Source: JADKCL01 sp046329055
GTDB taxonomy: Bacteria; Bacteroidota; Bacteroidia; J057; JADKCL01
Length of the DNA stretch: 64,000 nt
Direction: 5' to 3'
Assembly (NCBI GenBank): GCA_046329055.1
Contig: JAXLVK010000017.1
Coordinates: forward strand, 1 to 64,000
This document shows, piece by piece, positions 18,850 through 26,827 of this stretch (within the stretch, counting starts at the first letter, position 1; every line of letters begins with the position of its first letter). Position numbers and translations under genes: made by a program. A model generated the notes under the pieces. The model was not told where the DNA came from. It made no database searches and was given only the letters and a program-made list of their open reading frames with translations.

Positions 18850-19028
18850 GCCTGGCAAGGGCTGTTTTTCAGCGGGAAACAGCACCAAATTGGGCCGAAA
18901 ACTGGGGCATAGTTGAAGTTTTTTCGGCGCAGCAAGGCTATTTGCGCCGAAAAAACTTCAACCACACCCCAATTTTCAACCCAGGCGGGCGCTGTCCCCA
19001 CCGAAAAACAACCCCGGTGCCGGACGTG
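18850..19028. repeat. long imperfect inverted repeat between nth and the next gene
   Basis: Two arms of about 80 bases face each other around an 11-base loop (18932-18942). The inner 20 bases are perfect (18912-18931 with 18943-18962). Further out the arms stay alignable with mostly transitions and one small gap, back to about 18850 and out to about 19028. Nearly all inner differences are of a kind that leaves G-U pairs on a minus-strand RNA. Both strands show short open frames here, but these only mirror the palindrome. This fills the gene gap 18722-19032. Confidence 0.85.
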
Positions 19029-19032
19029 CAAA

Positions 19033-19242
19033 ATGGAAGACTGGAATCCTGAAAAACTCAACAAGGCTGAAATGGCGCGACGGCGATTGATCGCGGAGGC
19101 AGAGCGCCTGATGCTCGAACAGCAATGCTGGGAGCTTTACATGGCGTACGCCACTTCAAAGGAGGCGCATGACCGCCTGATGAATACCGTTCATTTCTAC
19201 GACGACCTTCTTGGAGACATCGCCGAAGACGAACCGCCTTAG
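19033..19242 (+). CDS. small hypothetical protein
   Basis: A 69-residue helical, charged protein starting MEDWNPEKLNKAEMARR and ending DIAEDEPP. The frame remains open upstream through the inverted repeat, but the sequence there is an artefact of the palindrome, so the methionine at 19033, at its edge, is chosen. No family is recognised. The composition (Ala, Glu, Arg, Met-rich helices) is protein-like, but there is no other support. Confidence 0.5.
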   Translation: MEDWNPEKLNKAEMARRRLIAEAERLMLEQQCWELYMAYATSKEAHDRLMNTVHFYDDLLGDIAEDEPP

Positions 19243-19388
19243 CAAGCGGCTAGCTCAATAAATATTTTTCAAGGAGAAAAACCGCCTCCATTCACAAAAA
19301 ACAGCATCCGAGTTCGCATTTCAAGAAATATTCCTGATTTCATAGACATTTCACACCACCAATGTTAGCTATGTTAAAATTTTTATCC

Positions 19389-19396
19389 TACATTTG
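19389..19396 (+). promoter_or_regulatory. -7 box upstream of the structured recA leader
   Basis: TACATTTG matches TAnnTTTG. A transcript from here would begin near 19403 and run through the folded region at 19442-19530. The -33 region (TTAG at 19365-19368) is weak. Confidence 0.45.
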
Positions 19397-19441
19397 AAAT
19401 CAAATTGCTGTGTTAGGTAGAGCGAAAAAATTGTTTGGAGT

Positions 19442-19530
19442 TTTTGACACGAGATGTCAAAAGCTGCTCGGAAGCTTGTACCAGAGATGCGAACAACGTC
19501 TCTCGGTTGGTCGGGCAAGGTGCCGCAGCT
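19442..19530 (+). ncRNA. candidate structured RNA or leader upstream of recA
   Basis: Two elements are visible. First, a hairpin TTTTGACA (19442-19449) with TGTCAAAA (19455-19462), loop CGAGA. Second, a nested fold: AGCTGC (19462-19467) with GCAGCT (19525-19530), GG (19470-19471) with CC (19523-19524), CTTG (19475-19478) with CAAG (19516-19519), ACC (19480-19482) with GGT (19509-19511), and AGAGATG (19483-19489) with CGTCTCT (19497-19503). The hairpin and the nested fold share base 19462, so they abut or compete. No known RNA family is recognised. Confidence 0.45.
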
Positions 19531-19549
19531 GCTGTGAACAACTTTTTAA

Positions 19550-19577
19550 TTGTGTGTAACCTCAAAAAATAACTTTG
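19550..19577 (+). promoter_or_regulatory. recA promoter
   Basis: TTG (19550-19552), 17 bases, then TAACTTTG (19570-19577). Transcription should start around 19584, after the ATG at 19580, which supports translation from the ATG at 19604. Confidence 0.65.
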
Positions 19578-19603
19578 CTATGAAAACTCAAAACGGAACC
19601 GTA

Positions 19604-20638
19604 ATGGCTGGAAAAGACGAAAGACTGGAAAAGATGAAGGCCCTTCAGGCCACGATGGACAAGCTTGAAAAGAGCTTTGGGAAGGGTATCGTCATGAAGT
19701 TGAGCGATCAGGCGGAGACGGACATTCCTGTCATTCCCACCGGTTCCTTGAGTCTGGATATTGCACTTGGCGTGGGCGGGCTTCCCCGTGGTCGTATCAT
19801 CGAAATCTACGGCCCCGAGTCCTCCGGTAAGACCACCCTCTCCTTGCATGTGATTGCAGAGGCCCAAAAGCGTGGCGGACTTGCCGCCTTCGTGGACGCA
19901 GAACACGCATTTGACCGCTTCTACGCCGAGAAACTCGGCATCGACACCGAAAACCTCCTAGTCTCGCAACCCGACAACGGTGAGCAAGCCCTTGAAATCG
20001 CCGAAAACCTCATTCGCTCTGGCGCCATTGACGTGATCGTGATCGACTCCGTGGCGGCATTGGTGCCGAAGGCAGAAATCGAAGGCGAGATGGGCGATTC
20101 CAAAATGGGCCTTCAAGCGCGACTCATGTCGCAGGCCATGCGGAAACTCACCGCAGCTATCGCCAAAACCAACTGCGTTTGCATCTTCATCAACCAATTG
20201 CGTGAGAAAATCGGCGTGATGTTCGGCAACCCCGAAACCACCACGGGTGGTAACGCTCTGAAGTTTTACGCCTCCGTCCGTATCGACATCCGCCGCATCG
20301 GTCAGTTGAAAGAAGGCAATGACATCACCGGCAACCGCGTGAAAGTGAAAATTGCCAAGAACAAAGTTGCTCCGCCTTTCAAGATCGCAGAGTTCGACAT
20401 CACCTATGGTGAAGGCATCTCAAAGACTGGCGAAATCATCGACCTGGGCGCCGAACTCGGCATCATCCAAAAGTCCGGCTCTTGGTTCAGCTACCAAGGG
20501 GACAAACTCGGCCAAGGACGCGACGCTGTCAAAGCGCTGCTCACCGACAACCCCGAGCTGCTTGAGGACATCGAGCGCAAGATCCTCGAGAAGATGGGCA
20601 TCAAGCCCGGCAACGCCGGAGCCCTCCTCAACTCCTGA
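19604..20638 (+). CDS. recA: recombinase RecA
   Basis: A 344-residue RecA. Walker A GPESSGKT lies at residues 70-77, followed by VDAEHAFD, the Walker B strand VIVIDSVAAL, L1 (EIEGEMGDSKMG) and L2 (FINQLREKIGVMFGNPETTTGG). It forms the nucleoprotein filament for strand exchange and SOS induction. The start MAGKDERLEKMKALQ at 19604 is chosen because the promoter places the transcript start past the upstream ATG at 19580 and because the length then equals the usual 340-350. A terminator-like hairpin follows. Confidence 0.96.
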   Translation: MAGKDERLEKMKALQATMDKLEKSFGKGIVMKLSDQAETDIPVIPTGSLSLDIALGVGGLPRGRIIEIYGPESSGKTTLSLHVIAEAQKRGGLAAFVDAEHAFDRFYAEKLGIDTENLLVSQPDNGEQALEIAENLIRSGAIDVIVIDSVAALVPKAEIEGEMGDSKMGLQARLMSQAMRKLTAAIAKTNCVCIFINQLREKIGVMFGNPETTTGGNALKFYASVRIDIRRIGQLKEGNDITGNRVKVKIAKNKVAPPFKIAEFDITYGEGISKTGEIIDLGAELGIIQKSGSWFSYQGDKLGQGRDAVKALLTDNPELLEDIERKILEKMGIKPGNAGALLNS

Positions 20639-20682
20639 TTATTTACGCTTTCAGATACTTTCTCAGAGTCTGCCTTACAAGG

Positions 20683-20721
20683 CCAAGAACCGGAACCATT
20701 ACAGGTTTCGGTTTTGGCTTT
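20683..20721 (+). terminator. recA terminator-like hairpin
   Basis: The 15-base segment at 20683-20697 (CCAAGAACC... type) pairs with 20704-20717 (GGTTTCGGTTTTGG) with two single-base bulges and a 6-base loop, then CTTTAG. The T-run is short. Confidence 0.5.
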
Positions 20722-20757
20722 AGATGGGAATGTGTATGGCCGAAAAGCAAGACTTGC

Positions 20758-20765
20758 TATTTTTG
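20758..20765 (+). promoter_or_regulatory. -7 box of the WG-repeat lipoprotein gene
   Basis: TATTTTTG matches TAnnTTTG and lies 21 bases before the ATG at 20787, which argues against the earlier in-frame ATG codons at 20724 and 20736. Confidence 0.55.
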
Positions 20766-20786
20766 CCAGCATCAATCTGCAAAAAC

Positions 20787-21674
20787 ATGAAGCGTGAACA
20801 ACTTTGGACAAGCCTTACCGTGGGTGGGCTGCTATTCGCAGGGATTTTGACTCAAGGATGCGGCGGCAAGACCGACTCCAATGGCAATACCAACCCGGAT
20901 TCCACCCAAGGCAATGTCACCGAGGAGCAACCCGTCGATTCCAACACAGTGGTCTATGTCGGTGACACCTCCGAAGGAATGATCCGATTCAAAACGGAGG
21001 CGAATCTCTACGGTTTTTTCACCGACAAGGGCGATACCGTGGTCAAGCCGAAATACTCATTGGCGTTTGATTTCAAAGATGGCTGGGCCAAGATCGGCAT
21101 CAACGGCAAGCAGGGATTTGTTGACAAGACGGGAGCCGAGGTGATTCCTCCCACCTACGACAAGGCTACGGCCTTTTATGAGGACCTCGCTGGCGTGCTG
21201 GTTGACGGCAAGTGGGGGTTCATCGACAGAGCCAACAAGATGGCGATCCCCGCACAGTACATGGAGGTGCAGAACTTTTCGGAGGGCGTCTGTCCGATCA
21301 AGACCGATTCAGCCAAATACTGGACCTACATTGACAAGAAGGGCAAGGTTGTGATCGGCGAGCAAATGAAACTGGAGTCGGCTTGGCCGTTTTCGGAAGG
21401 GCTTGCTCATGGCATGAAGGAAAACCTGTGGGGCTTCTTCAACCACAGCGGGAAAGTGGTCGTGCCGTTCGAATACTTCAACGTGGGTCCATTCCAAGAC
21501 GGTAGCGCACCTGCTCAGAAGCCTGAATATTGGATTCGCATCGACAAGAAGGGCAAATGCGTGATGAACTGCGATGGGGCAATGGAAGGCGCGCAGGTCA
21601 GTGGCGGCGATGGCCAAGGAGGGCACGAAGGCCACGATCACGGTGATCATGAAGGGCATGACCACGAGCATTGA
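20787..21674 (+). CDS. WG-repeat lipoprotein with His-rich tail
   Basis: A 295-residue protein. The N-terminus is a lipoprotein signal (hydrophobic stretch, then GILTQGCGGK with the lipid-carrying Cys near residue 27). After an Asn/Thr/Ser linker come four to five WG repeats (for example GKQGFVDKTGAEVIPP, GKWGFIDRANKMAIPA, NLWGFFNHSGKVVVPF), each about 35-45 residues, which build a beta-rich scaffold. The last 20 residues are a Gly/His/Asp run (EGHDHGDHEGHDHEH) that could bind metal ions. The ligand is unknown. Asp or Gln around the lipobox does not settle inner or outer membrane. Confidence 0.8.
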   Translation: MKREQLWTSLTVGGLLFAGILTQGCGGKTDSNGNTNPDSTQGNVTEEQPVDSNTVVYVGDTSEGMIRFKTEANLYGFFTDKGDTVVKPKYSLAFDFKDGWAKIGINGKQGFVDKTGAEVIPPTYDKATAFYEDLAGVLVDGKWGFIDRANKMAIPAQYMEVQNFSEGVCPIKTDSAKYWTYIDKKGKVVIGEQMKLESAWPFSEGLAHGMKENLWGFFNHSGKVVVPFEYFNVGPFQDGSAPAQKPEYWIRIDKKGKCVMNCDGAMEGAQVSGGDGQGGHEGHDHGDHEGHDHEH

Positions 21675-21769
21675 GTCAATTCACATTGAAAATGGCCTGG
21701 GGTAAGTCCCGGGTGTGAGTTCTGGATGCGGCAGCAGCTCAGCTGTTGCCCATCTGCTGAACTTTCGAC

Positions 21770-22492
21770 TCAAAGGTGCGCCATCATGTCCTCAACTCGG
21801 AGGGGCTTTTCGGACACGAAGCCTTCCCCGTATTGGACGCCAATGAGGTGCCCCATTTCCTTGAGACGGGCCTGAATTTGATCCAGAAAAGCTCGGGAGG
21901 AGATATAGGTTTCCGGCTCGTCGCTTTCGGGATTGTAGAATTGCGAGGAAAAGGCCTTGATCGCTGCCATCTTCGTCTCAAAATGCGGGGTCACATCCAC
22001 CACGAAATCCGGCATGATCAACTGATCCTGGATGTATTTCCAGACTTTGGCCGGGCGCCATGGGGCTTGGGGGCTTCCCTCCCACTCCGTTTCGATCCGA
22101 CGCAAACCTGAAAGGAAGGCCGCGTCCCGTGCCAACTGCGAGCCTTTCCCGTGGTCCGGGTGGCGGTCATAGGGGGCATTGATCAGAAGGATTTCGGGAC
22201 GAAAACGCCGAATCGCCGTGATCAGTGCCAACTGATGGGCCTCGTCGTTCAGAAAAAAGCCGTCCCGAAGGCGCAGGTTCACGCGAGCGGTAAGTCCGAG
22301 GATCTTGGCAGATGCTGCGGCTTCTTGGTCCCGGATTTCGGGGGTGCCCCGCGTTCCAAGTTCTCCACGCGTCAGGTCGGCAATGCCCACCTTGCGGCCT
22401 TGGGCCACCAACTTGGCAATCGTGCCACCACAACCAAGCTCAGCATCATCGGGGTGTGCCGCAAAAACCAGCACATCAAGTTTAGGATCCAT
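21770..22492 (-). CDS. bshB1: bacillithiol biosynthesis deacetylase BshB1
   Basis: A 240-residue LmbE/PIG-L family zinc deacetylase. The metal motif AAHPDDAELG (His13, Asp15, Asp16) and the distal HPDH near residue 111 are intact, as is the TRGELGTRG loop. BshB1 removes acetyl from GlcNAc-malate in the second step of bacillithiol synthesis, a thiol made by many Bacteroidota and Firmicutes. The other bsh genes are not in the window. It starts 14 bases after the T9SS gene at 22507 ends, so the two could share a transcript. Confidence 0.88.
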   Translation of the reverse strand: MDPKLDVLVFAAHPDDAELGCGGTIAKLVAQGRKVGIADLTRGELGTRGTPEIRDQEAAASAKILGLTARVNLRLRDGFFLNDEAHQLALITAIRRFRPEILLINAPYDRHPDHGKGSQLARDAAFLSGLRRIETEWEGSPQAPWRPAKVWKYIQDQLIMPDFVVDVTPHFETKMAAIKAFSSQFYNPESDEPETYISSRAFLDQIQARLKEMGHLIGVQYGEGFVSEKPLRVEDMMAHL

Positions 22493-22506
22493 TCGAAATC
22501 AGTGCA

Positions 22507-24423
22507 TTAACGAACAATCTGGACCTTGGTCCAGCCGGATTCCGAATGACCTTGGCCCGTGGAATGCGATGCTTGAAGCAGATAGATTCCCGAACCAAGT
22601 CCCTGCGGAACTGGCAGGATAACCGTGCGAGCAGCCGTAAGGTTTTCCCAAACCTGCAATTCCCTGCCTTGGAGGTCGATCAGACGGAAACTCTGACGGC
22701 CGGAGGACATGTCGCCCTTGAACACCAAGCGGATTTCATCGGAGGTCACGGGCTGCGGCGCAACCTGAAACTGCAACGCGACGGCTTCATGCCCGGTCGG
22801 TGACGCAGCGACAATCGATGACTTCGTTTTGAATTCGGGGCGGATCATGAGCCTGCCGATGTTCGTCGAAAGCTGGAATTCCGCGGTGTTGTTCTCGTAA
22901 TACACCGAATTGTCGGAGCTGTTTTTGTCAAAGCCGATCCCGATGGGATGGCCATCTGACTGCCGCATTCCCACCCAAAAGGTTGTCGGAACCACCACCG
23001 GATTGATCAATTGGTAACGGACAAAGGCATTGCTGCCATTGCCGTAGCTCACGTTCATGCCGCCACTGGTCTCACTGAGGGACGAATCCACTCCCAATGT
23101 GTCCCAAACGACCATGCGGAAGCCCTTTCCATCCATGTCGATGCTCTGGTTGTTGAGCGGATTGTAGTAGATGCTGGGCGCAAACCGCATCCAAACCGCA
23201 ACGAGGGTGTCGGCACGTGGGATATGGAATTCTTGGCAAAATGCCCTGGCCGCCAAAAGGCCGTAGGACCAATCGGAAACGCCGTCATCCAGCGCCAAGA
23301 TTGAATCCAGGCGGTAGGTCGTGGTGAGGGTGTCATTCGACGAGTGGGCATCGGCCGGACCGGTGCGGACAGCGGTCACGCGCATGGCCCCGTAGTTGTT
23401 GAGGTTCGCGGACTGGTCGGAGAATGCTGCTGTGGTGGGGTGCTCTTGGCCGAAGCCTGCCAAAGCCGGGACAGAAGCGGAGACGATGGTCGTGCCGGAG
23501 AACGTGTTGGCTCCGGTAGGGTCGTCGAGGGTGAAGCTCAGGTTGGCGGAGGTGGCCGGATCGCCTGCGTTGGCGAGGGCGGCTTGCATGGTTGCCATCA
23601 GGTTAGAGCCTGGATACAGCTTCCGGGGCATCGCAGTGTAGGGGAAGATCGGCCCTTGTTCGATGCGGGTGATGGATGCGTCCGCAAATGCAGCATCGTT
23701 GGATGTCCGGCCCGCGTTCATATAGACATAGTCCAAATGGAACTGATCGAGCTCGCCATTCAGCGAAGCCATGGAGACGAACTTGAAATGGAAATTGCTG
23801 TGGAAGAAGAATTGGCTATCGAGGCGGACATGGTAGAGTTGGAAATTCGATTCCGAGCTACCCAAGCCCTTGAGGGCCCATACCTTCATGTATTCGTAAT
23901 CGCCCGTCGAGTCAAATAGCAAGACCAAGGAATCCAATGCCTCGGGTGACTCCCCTGTGCCGCCGCGCTCCACGAAGAAGCTCAGGTACACACTGTCAGC
24001 CACGGAAAGCCCGGAAAGGTCGATGGGCTGGGAAGTGAGGGTATCGGCTTCGCCCGAGGCTAGGTCGATTTCGTATTTCACGCCCTGGAAGCTGACCCCG
24101 TCAAACGTCGCCACTCCTTTGGAGGGGACATTGAGGCCCTTCTGGATAGAAAGCGTGGGGCGGCACTGGTCAAGCGGGGGAAACAGCCATTTCAGTGTAT
24201 CGGGAGACAACCCATTGTTGGAGAAGTCGTCGAAAAAGGGCAGCGTGAGGGTCGTTGTCTTCGCCTGCGATGCCTCAGGACGCGACTCCCGGAGGTTGGA
24301 AGGCGCGGGTTGCCGGATCGATTGATCTGAAAAAAGCACTTCCTGGGCGGGCAAGAGGCCGGAAGCAATCAGCAACAGGGTCAAGGAAAGGAAAAGACGA
24401 GATGGCTGCAATTGCATCTGCAT
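22507..24423 (-). CDS. T9SS-secreted protein of unknown function
   Basis: A 638-residue protein with signal peptide (about residues 8-26, ending LLPAQ), an N-terminal region with LTLPFFDDFSNNGLSPD, a motif common at the front of large T9SS cargo, two or more beta-sandwich-like stretches, and a C-terminal sorting domain (APQPVTSDEIRLVFKGD, FRLIDLQGRELQVWEN, LGSGIYLLQA, WTKVQIVR). No catalytic motif is visible. The mature part is Ser/Thr/Asn-rich, as in surface adhesin-like proteins. Confidence 0.75.
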   Translation of the reverse strand: MQMQLQPSRLFLSLTLLLIASGLLPAQEVLFSDQSIRQPAPSNLRESRPEASQAKTTTLTLPFFDDFSNNGLSPDTLKWLFPPLDQCRPTLSIQKGLNVPSKGVATFDGVSFQGVKYEIDLASGEADTLTSQPIDLSGLSVADSVYLSFFVERGGTGESPEALDSLVLLFDSTGDYEYMKVWALKGLGSSESNFQLYHVRLDSQFFFHSNFHFKFVSMASLNGELDQFHLDYVYMNAGRTSNDAAFADASITRIEQGPIFPYTAMPRKLYPGSNLMATMQAALANAGDPATSANLSFTLDDPTGANTFSGTTIVSASVPALAGFGQEHPTTAAFSDQSANLNNYGAMRVTAVRTGPADAHSSNDTLTTTYRLDSILALDDGVSDWSYGLLAARAFCQEFHIPRADTLVAVWMRFAPSIYYNPLNNQSIDMDGKGFRMVVWDTLGVDSSLSETSGGMNVSYGNGSNAFVRYQLINPVVVPTTFWVGMRQSDGHPIGIGFDKNSSDNSVYYENNTAEFQLSTNIGRLMIRPEFKTKSSIVAASPTGHEAVALQFQVAPQPVTSDEIRLVFKGDMSSGRQSFRLIDLQGRELQVWENLTAARTVILPVPQGLGSGIYLLQASHSTGQGHSESGWTKVQIVR

Positions 24424-24496
24424 TCTGGGTTGAAGTCTCTAAAAGGCTAAAATTAGGGGAATTGCCCGAAGGAAGAAAGGCAATTCCAATTGCAGT

Positions 24497-25330
24497 TTAT
24501 TCGCCGCCGTCGGAAGAGGAGCTGCCATCGCCGCCCTCGATCACTCCGCCGCCGCCTTCGATGACGTCACCCGGCTCAGGACCAGCGATCCAGAGGTCCA
24601 TCTCCTGACCCAGGTGGATCGAGTCGCCCTCGGTATAGCGTGGATATTGCTGGATCACCGTCTCGATGGGCTTGGCGGAGGCCGGATCAAAGCTGGTCTT
24701 GCCCACACTCAGGCCCAAGCGCAGCAGGGTCGCCAATGCAACGTTGTAAGGCTGCCCGACAAGGTCGGGGATTTGCACTTTTTGGTCGCCCTTGCCCTTC
24801 GCAACCGTCAAGTCGATCTTGGAACCCTTGCGGATTTCATCGCCTTCCTTGAGGGCTTTTCCCTTGAAGCTCGCGGCAAGGACGAGGTCGGCAAACTCAT
24901 GCGGGACAAATTTGACAGAGCCCAATTGCAGGCCTACACCTTCGAGGCGCAGCTTGGCTTGGTATTGGGAGACGCCGTTGATGTCCGGGAATTTCACAAC
25001 CGGGGCGACAACCTTGTTGACAGTCAGGTAAATGCGGCGACCAGGCTTGACCTTGCTCCCTCCGATGGGATCTTGGGAAATCACCGAAAGCGGAGGCAAG
25101 GCATTCAAGAACAGCGAATCGGCCACTTCATACTCCAATCCAGCTTCCTCGATTTTGGCGATGGCCTCTTCCAAGTTCAATTTGGCCACCTCCGGCACGG
25201 CAGTCTCCTCACCATGATTGGTGTACATGGGGAGGAAAACGAAAAAAAACAGGAGGTAGGACACCAACGCGAAGCCGACGACCACGGCCAAAGTGATGAA
25301 AAACTCTCTGGATTTGAAGTATTTGAGCAT
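24497..25330 (-). CDS. membrane-anchored PASTA-domain protein
   Basis: A 277-residue protein: short cytoplasmic end (MLKYFKSREFF), one membrane helix (about residues 13-35), then three PASTA domains of about 65-70 residues each (starting TAVPEVAKLN, VKFPDINGVS and VQIPDLVGQP), and a Gly/Asp/Ser-rich tail. PASTA domains bind peptidoglycan stem fragments in Ser/Thr kinases and PBPs of other phyla; here there is no kinase domain, which is the usual Bacteroidota form. The start at 25330 is used since the longer frame adds a non-conserved leader. Confidence 0.85.
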   Translation of the reverse strand: MLKYFKSREFFITLAVVVGFALVSYLLFFFVFLPMYTNHGEETAVPEVAKLNLEEAIAKIEEAGLEYEVADSLFLNALPPLSVISQDPIGGSKVKPGRRIYLTVNKVVAPVVKFPDINGVSQYQAKLRLEGVGLQLGSVKFVPHEFADLVLAASFKGKALKEGDEIRKGSKIDLTVAKGKGDQKVQIPDLVGQPYNVALATLLRLGLSVGKTSFDPASAKPIETVIQQYPRYTEGDSIHLGQEMDLWIAGPEPGDVIEGGGGVIEGGDGSSSSDGGE

Positions 25331-25457
25331 ACGGGGTAAAACTAAGCAAATATTGAACGGGAGAGTGTTTGGGGCTGCTTGTGACCGTGGGGAGTAATCC
25401 ACAGGGTATTCCACAGATTTGTCCGGGAGTTGATACGGCAGGTAGCGGCGAAAGGAT

Positions 25458-26132
25458 TCATGGCTGCTTCCATCTCGCCCCTGCGCGCCAAGCGAATGCG
25501 AGGAAAATCCTCAACCAAGCCTGCCGAATGGCCGAATCCACTGGCTTTTGAGGCAACAAAATCGGATTCGCCCATAGATTCCTGATCTCCAACACCATGC
25601 AGTCGATGGCATTCTGTTGCCTCCTTTCGGCATCGCCACTTCCCAATTCCAAGATCTCAGCATGGCGCATCAGGTTCCGAAGCGATCGGGCTTGAGATTC
25701 ACAGCAATCGCAGGCTACCTTGTCCCATGCATGATCCCAACCAGAGATTCCCGCCAACACCTCTGCCGCTTGGAATTGAGGGATCCATGATCCGGCTCCG
25801 GCTTTCATCGGGAATTCCGGCTGCTCGGGAAAGCGCAGCTCTTCCCACAGCATATCCTTGTCACGGGACCAAGCTAAAACCAATTTGCTGACCACCTCCG
25901 TCCGCAAGAGAAGGTTCAAATGATCTCCATCACGCCAAATCCTTTGAATTTCAGCGAAATGCCTCTGCTCAACATCTGCCAATCGAGCTGCGAAATCCTC
26001 ATGCAGCGGGTACTTTCGAAGGGGAACAGATACGTCCATTTCGGCCGCAGGTTCATGCCAAATCCATCGCGGAGGTTTCTGGAACAGTTCCTCGCCGATC
26101 GCAGACAACAAATCCGCCAAGGAAGTGCTCAC
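25458..26132 (-). CDS. hypothetical protein, GTG start coupled to the upstream gene
   Basis: A protein of about 224 residues, Trp- and Leu-rich, mostly helical, with no signal peptide and no recognised family. A pair CDCCES and a conserved-looking WDHAWDKVACD are visible. The likely start is GTG at 26132-26130, whose GTGA overlaps the TGA that ends the upstream gene in its corrected frame, the classic sign of translational coupling. An ATG at 26039 is the alternative. The function is unknown. Confidence 0.6.
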   Translation of the reverse strand: MSTSLADLLSAIGEELFQKPPRWIWHEPAAEMDVSVPLRKYPLHEDFAARLADVEQRHFAEIQRIWRDGDHLNLLLRTEVVSKLVLAWSRDKDMLWEELRFPEQPEFPMKAGAGSWIPQFQAAEVLAGISGWDHAWDKVACDCCESQARSLRNLMRHAEILELGSGDAERRQQNAIDCMVLEIRNLWANPILLPQKPVDSAIRQAWLRIFLAFAWRAGARWKQP

Positions 26133-26781
26133 CAATGCAGGTGCTTTTGTAGGAAAGCAAAGCCGACTTCGACGCCCAAATAGAGCCGAAATCCGGTATG
26201 CCCCTTGTCCAGAATGGAAATTCGTACCAATTGCTCGTCATGTGGACGCTGTCATGCCCCGTGCCCGCAGGCGTGATCGGCGGGCCAAGAGCTCGAACCG
26301 CCCATGAATCCATAAGCAAATCTTTGCGCGGCCCTGTAATAATCTGATAACCAACTGTTCCTCCGGCCGACACTTGGAAAATCCGAGTCTTGTCCACGAT
26401 CTGCAAGTCGGTATTGTAATTCGTGAGCCAGAGTTGCCTCGCGCCCACCTGCGCCTGCACGAAGAAGCCGTGCGGCGACATGCCCGCAGGCAGGAAATAC
26501 CGCCTCGCGCCCGCACGCAGGCCGACGCCATAGTACTTCTGCGGAAATCCGGGCCGGCCGAAGGTATCATTGGACTTGCCGCGCCAATACTGATGGTAGC
26601 CGTAAGGGGCGAGGTACCAGAAATAATCCTTGTCCTTGAACATCCGGTGCTCGACCGCGACGCGCAACTCCTTGAAAACGAATGACAGCGGATCCACCTT
26701 GAACAGGCGTTGCTTGCGCAATTGTCCATTGACCTGCAAGCCGAGCAGGAGCAATAGGACCGCTGTGACCCAAGTTTTCAT
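26129..26781 (-). CDS. secreted, possibly outer-membrane barrel protein with a probable frameshift
   Basis: A signal peptide (MKTWVTAVLLLLLGLQVNGQ) is followed by about 195 residues rich in Tyr, Phe and Arg (KELRVAVEHRMFKDKDYFWY, then alternating strands). Read straight through, the frame runs on to 26053 with a Cys/Gly-rich tail unlike the rest. A one-base shift near 26187-26191 gives LYLGVEVGFAFLQKHLHW and a stop at 26129, a natural beta-strand C-terminus ending in an aromatic residue, and creates the GTGA overlap with the next gene. The single missing base looks like an indel, true or technical. Barrel structure is inferred from composition. Confidence 0.6.
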
Positions 26782-26827
26782 TGTCCCAAGATACGTATTC
26801 TCGCCCATAAGCATCGAAAAAGCTGCC

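Noticed and set aside
18828..19064. Two similar short proteins on opposite strands inside the inverted repeat
   Set aside because: Their likeness follows from the palindrome itself; neither has a start context or codon bias.
19442..19462. TTTTGACA-N5-TGTCAAAA as a LexA-type SOS operator for recA
   Set aside because: It lies about 90 bases before the recA promoter, no lexA gene or second matching site is visible in the window, and no LexA consensus for this phylum is known to me. Kept only as a hairpin.
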